DNA of 42,718 bases, taken from positions 1 through 42,718 of the forward strand of contig JAUYNO010000052.1 in the NCBI GenBank assembly GCA_030696045.1, in the 5' to 3' direction. This document shows, one piece after another, positions 40,757 to 42,718 of this stretch. A program made the position numbers and the translations under genes. A model generated the notes under the pieces. The model worked only from the letters and a program-made list of their open reading frames with translations, was not told where the DNA came from and made no database searches. How positions within the stretch are numbered: the stretch's first letter is position 1; each line of letters begins with the position of its first letter. The stretch is from Stagnimonas sp. GTDB taxonomy: Bacteria; Pseudomonadota; Gammaproteobacteria; Nevskiales; Nevskiaceae.

Positions 40757-42718
40757 ATGACCTCGTTGCGCCTACGTCTGGCCCAGGCCCTGCTGCGCCA
40801 TCGCCGCAGCTCGCTGCTGCTGTTCGCGCTGATCACCCTGTTCTTCGCCGCCGGCCTGCCGCGGGTGAAGCTGGAGACCATCTTCTCCGACCTGCTGCCC
40901 GCCGACTCGCCCTTCGTGCAGGTCTACCGGGACCATCCCAATTTCGGCAGCCCGCTCACCGTGCTGGTGATGGTGCGACGCCGCGACGGAACGATCTACA
41001 ACGCCGAAACCATCGCCAAGGTCTGGCAGCTGACCCGCGACATCGACCTCGCGCCCGCCGTCGATCACGACCAGATCGTCTCGATCACCACCACCAAGGC
41101 GCGTTACTCCGAGGCCACGCCCTACGGCATCGACATGCGGCCGCTGATGGCCGACACGCCGCCGCGGACCGAGGCGGAGATCGCCAGCTTCCGTGCCCGC
41201 GTCGACAAGGCGCCGAACGTGCGGACCTTCCTGATCTCGCAGGACCAGCAGTCGGCGCTGATCCTCGCCACCTTCATCGAGCAGCGGCTAGCCTACGGCG
41301 AGACCTTCGACTACCTGCAGCAGCTGGTGGAGTCGGCGCGCGACGAGCAGCACGAGGTGTACCTGGCCGGCCAGCCGGTGCTGATCGGCTGGGTCTACCG
41401 CCACGAATGGCAGATGGTCGGGATTGCGGTCGTCACGGTGGGCCTGCTGCTGCTGGCGCTGGCGCTCTACATGCGCAACTGGGTCGAGGTGCTGACGCCG
41501 CTGATCACCAGCGCCACCGCTGCGATCTGGGCCTTCGGCTTCGTCGGCTGGCTGGGCATCTCCATCGAACCGCTGCTGATGGTGGTGCCGCTGCTGCTCA
41601 CCGCGCGCTCGTTCTCGCACAGCGTGCAGTTCACCGAGCGGTACTACGAAATTTACGCGCGGGTGGGTGACCGCCGGAAAGCCGCCGAGCTGACCATGAC
41701 CGTGATGCTGACGCCCAGCGTGCTCGGCATCCTCACCGACATCCTCGGCATCGTCGTCGTGATCGCCGCCCCGATCCCGGCGATGGTGCGGCACGCCATC
41801 TTCTGCGGCATGTGGGCGCTGTGGCTGATCCCGACCGGCGTGGTGCTGATCTCGCTGCTGCTGGCCAGCCTGCCGCCGCCGCGCAATGTGCAGCGGCTGG
41901 TCGGGCAGGGCGGCGCTGGCGCTGGCGTGCATCACTGGCTGGGCCGGGGCCTCGGTCTCGTCGCCAGCCTGGTCCGGGGCCGTCGTCGCCTCGTCACCAC
42001 GGGGATCGTCGTGCTGCTGTCGGCGGTGACGATATTCACCGCGCGCCAGATCCGCATCGGCAACCCGGTCGAGGGCAGCAACCTGCTGTGGCCCGGTTCC
42101 GAGTTCAACCGCGCGGTGCACGCCATCAACGGCAATTTCCCCGGCGTGAACACGCTGGAGATCGTGCTGGAGGCGAAGGACCCAAGCGACCCCAACTGGA
42201 CCGCGCAGCAGCTAGATACCGTGATGACCATGACCGCGCTGCAGCGCGCCATGGAAACCAGCGCCGCGCCGCCGCGCGCCAGCCTGTCCTTCGCCGACTA
42301 TCTGCAGGAGGCCAGCCGCCTGTTCAACGGCGGCGATCCCAAGTGGCTGCCGCTGGACCCGCGCCAGCGCGCCGTGAGCGCCGCCGCCACCGGCGCGATG
42401 ATGGGCAGCAGCGCCAAGAATTTTAGTAGTGTCATCAGCGACGATGCTCAGCACTCGACCGTCTCGCTCTGGTACGCCGACAACAAGCAGGAGACGGTGG
42501 ATGCCGCACTCGCTTCCGCCGAAAAAGCCGTGGCGCAGGTCGGTGTTGAACACGAGCACTTCCGCGTGCGTCTCGGCACCGGCCTGATTGCGCTGCAAGA
42601 GGCCGTCAACCGCGTCATCGGCCAGTACCAGTGGACCGTGCTGTTCGCGGTGAATGCCATGGTCTTCCTGCTCTGCGCCATCGCCTACCGCTCGCTGCTC
42701 GCCGGCCTGATCCTGCTG
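40757..42718 (+). CDS. RND-superfamily (HAE3/MMPL-like) transporter, second copy (cut by window end)
   Basis: 654 residues are visible without a stop; the gene continues past the window. It is a paralogue of the RND protein at 32018: 'ETIFSDLLPADSPFVQVYRDHPNFGSPLTVLVMVRR' and 'WLIPTGVVLISLLLASLPP' match nearly residue for residue. TM4 carries the same ARSFSH string (no Asp). The TM10 Asp-Tyr region lies beyond the window. The ATG at 40757 (MTSLRLRLAQ) aligns with the GTG start of the first copy. It lies 166 bases downstream of the second DUF1329 gene, behind palindromic repeats, and may be co-transcribed or have its own promoter. Confidence 0.92.
   Translation, partial: MTSLRLRLAQALLRHRRSSLLLFALITLFFAAGLPRVKLETIFSDLLPADSPFVQVYRDHPNFGSPLTVLVMVRRRDGTIYNAETIAKVWQLTRDIDLAPAVDHDQIVSITTTKARYSEATPYGIDMRPLMADTPPRTEAEIASFRARVDKAPNVRTFLISQDQQSALILATFIEQRLAYGETFDYLQQLVESARDEQHEVYLAGQPVLIGWVYRHEWQMVGIAVVTVGLLLLALALYMRNWVEVLTPLITSATAAIWAFGFVGWLGISIEPLLMVVPLLLTARSFSHSVQFTERYYEIYARVGDRRKAAELTMTVMLTPSVLGILTDILGIVVVIAAPIPAMVRHAIFCGMWALWLIPTGVVLISLLLASLPPPRNVQRLVGQGGAGAGVHHWLGRGLGLVASLVRGRRRLVTTGIVVLLSAVTIFTARQIRIGNPVEGSNLLWPGSEFNRAVHAINGNFPGVNTLEIVLEAKDPSDPNWTAQQLDTVMTMTALQRAMETSAAPPRASLSFADYLQEASRLFNGGDPKWLPLDPRQRAVSAAATGAMMGSSAKNFSSVISDDAQHSTVSLWYADNKQETVDAALASAEKAVAQVGVEHEHFRVRLGTGLIALQEAVNRVIGQYQWTVLFAVNAMVFLLCAIAYRSLLAGLILL

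Noticed and set aside
40757..42718. Second RND gene as a truncated pseudogene
   Set aside because: The frame is intact to the last base of the window and matches the first copy throughout; the truncation is an artefact of the window edge.
1..42718. CRISPR arrays, tRNA or rRNA genes, prophage or transposase genes
   Set aside because: No regularly spaced repeats, tRNA-like cloverleaf, rRNA segments, or integrase/transposase motifs were seen on either strand.

Overview
The window is a dense, GC-rich stretch of bacterial chromosome. It looks gammaproteobacterial, most likely Xanthomonadales or a near relative. That placement is an inference from four things: UbiM-type ubiquinone hydroxylase, a class Ia NrdB, a GH94/F5-8C glycosidase pair, and integron-style gene cassettes with palindromic intergenic repeats. 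No rRNA, tRNA, CRISPR array, phage or transposase gene is visible.

Layout. 0.3-4.6 kb: an ArsR repressor/SRPBCC pair (minus strand); ubiM and nrdB overlapping by ATGA; a secreted Cx4R phosphatase- or rhodanese-like protein. 4.6-10.0 kb: two divergent membrane sensors, one CHASE-PAS-PAS-GGDEF-EAL enzyme and one MASE1/PAS protein with no output domain. 10.0-12.6 kb: an S4 RNA-binding protein, a YgjP-type metallohydrolase, and an ABC transporter of the SbmA/YddA type whose ATPase motifs are all substituted. 12.6-18.8 kb: a two-gene cytoplasmic glycoside locus (GH94 phosphorylase and an F5/8C six-hairpin glycosidase). 19.0-20.3 kb: a small integrase-less array of integron gene cassettes (HNH endonuclease, VOC protein) with attC sites, of lower GC than its surroundings. 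20.35-24.0 kb: fbp and an alpha-glucan phosphorylase. 24.0-25.5 kb: mscL and an SDR. 25.6-28.9 kb: a divergent pair, long-chain acyl-CoA ligase and Baeyer-Villiger monooxygenase.

29.1-42.7 kb is the most striking part. A LAL-type LuxR regulator is followed on the same strand by RND(HAE3)-DUF1329-YCF48-DUF1302-DUF1329-RND. The two RND proteins are paralogues, as are the two DUF1329 proteins, and they bracket a single outer-membrane barrel (DUF1302) and a single periplasmic beta-propeller (YCF48-like). The DUF1329 proteins carry Tat-like twin-arginine leaders. I infer an envelope-spanning machine for a hydrophobic molecule: inner-membrane RND pump, periplasmic carrier, outer-membrane barrel. 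The adjacent acyl-CoA ligase and monooxygenase suggest a lipid or terpenoid/steroid-like substrate. The substrate and the direction of transport cannot be read from sequence. The second RND gene runs off the window end.

The glycosidases, glycogen phosphorylase and fructose-bisphosphatase together form a carbohydrate phosphorolysis/gluconeogenesis neighbourhood that is interrupted by the cassette array.
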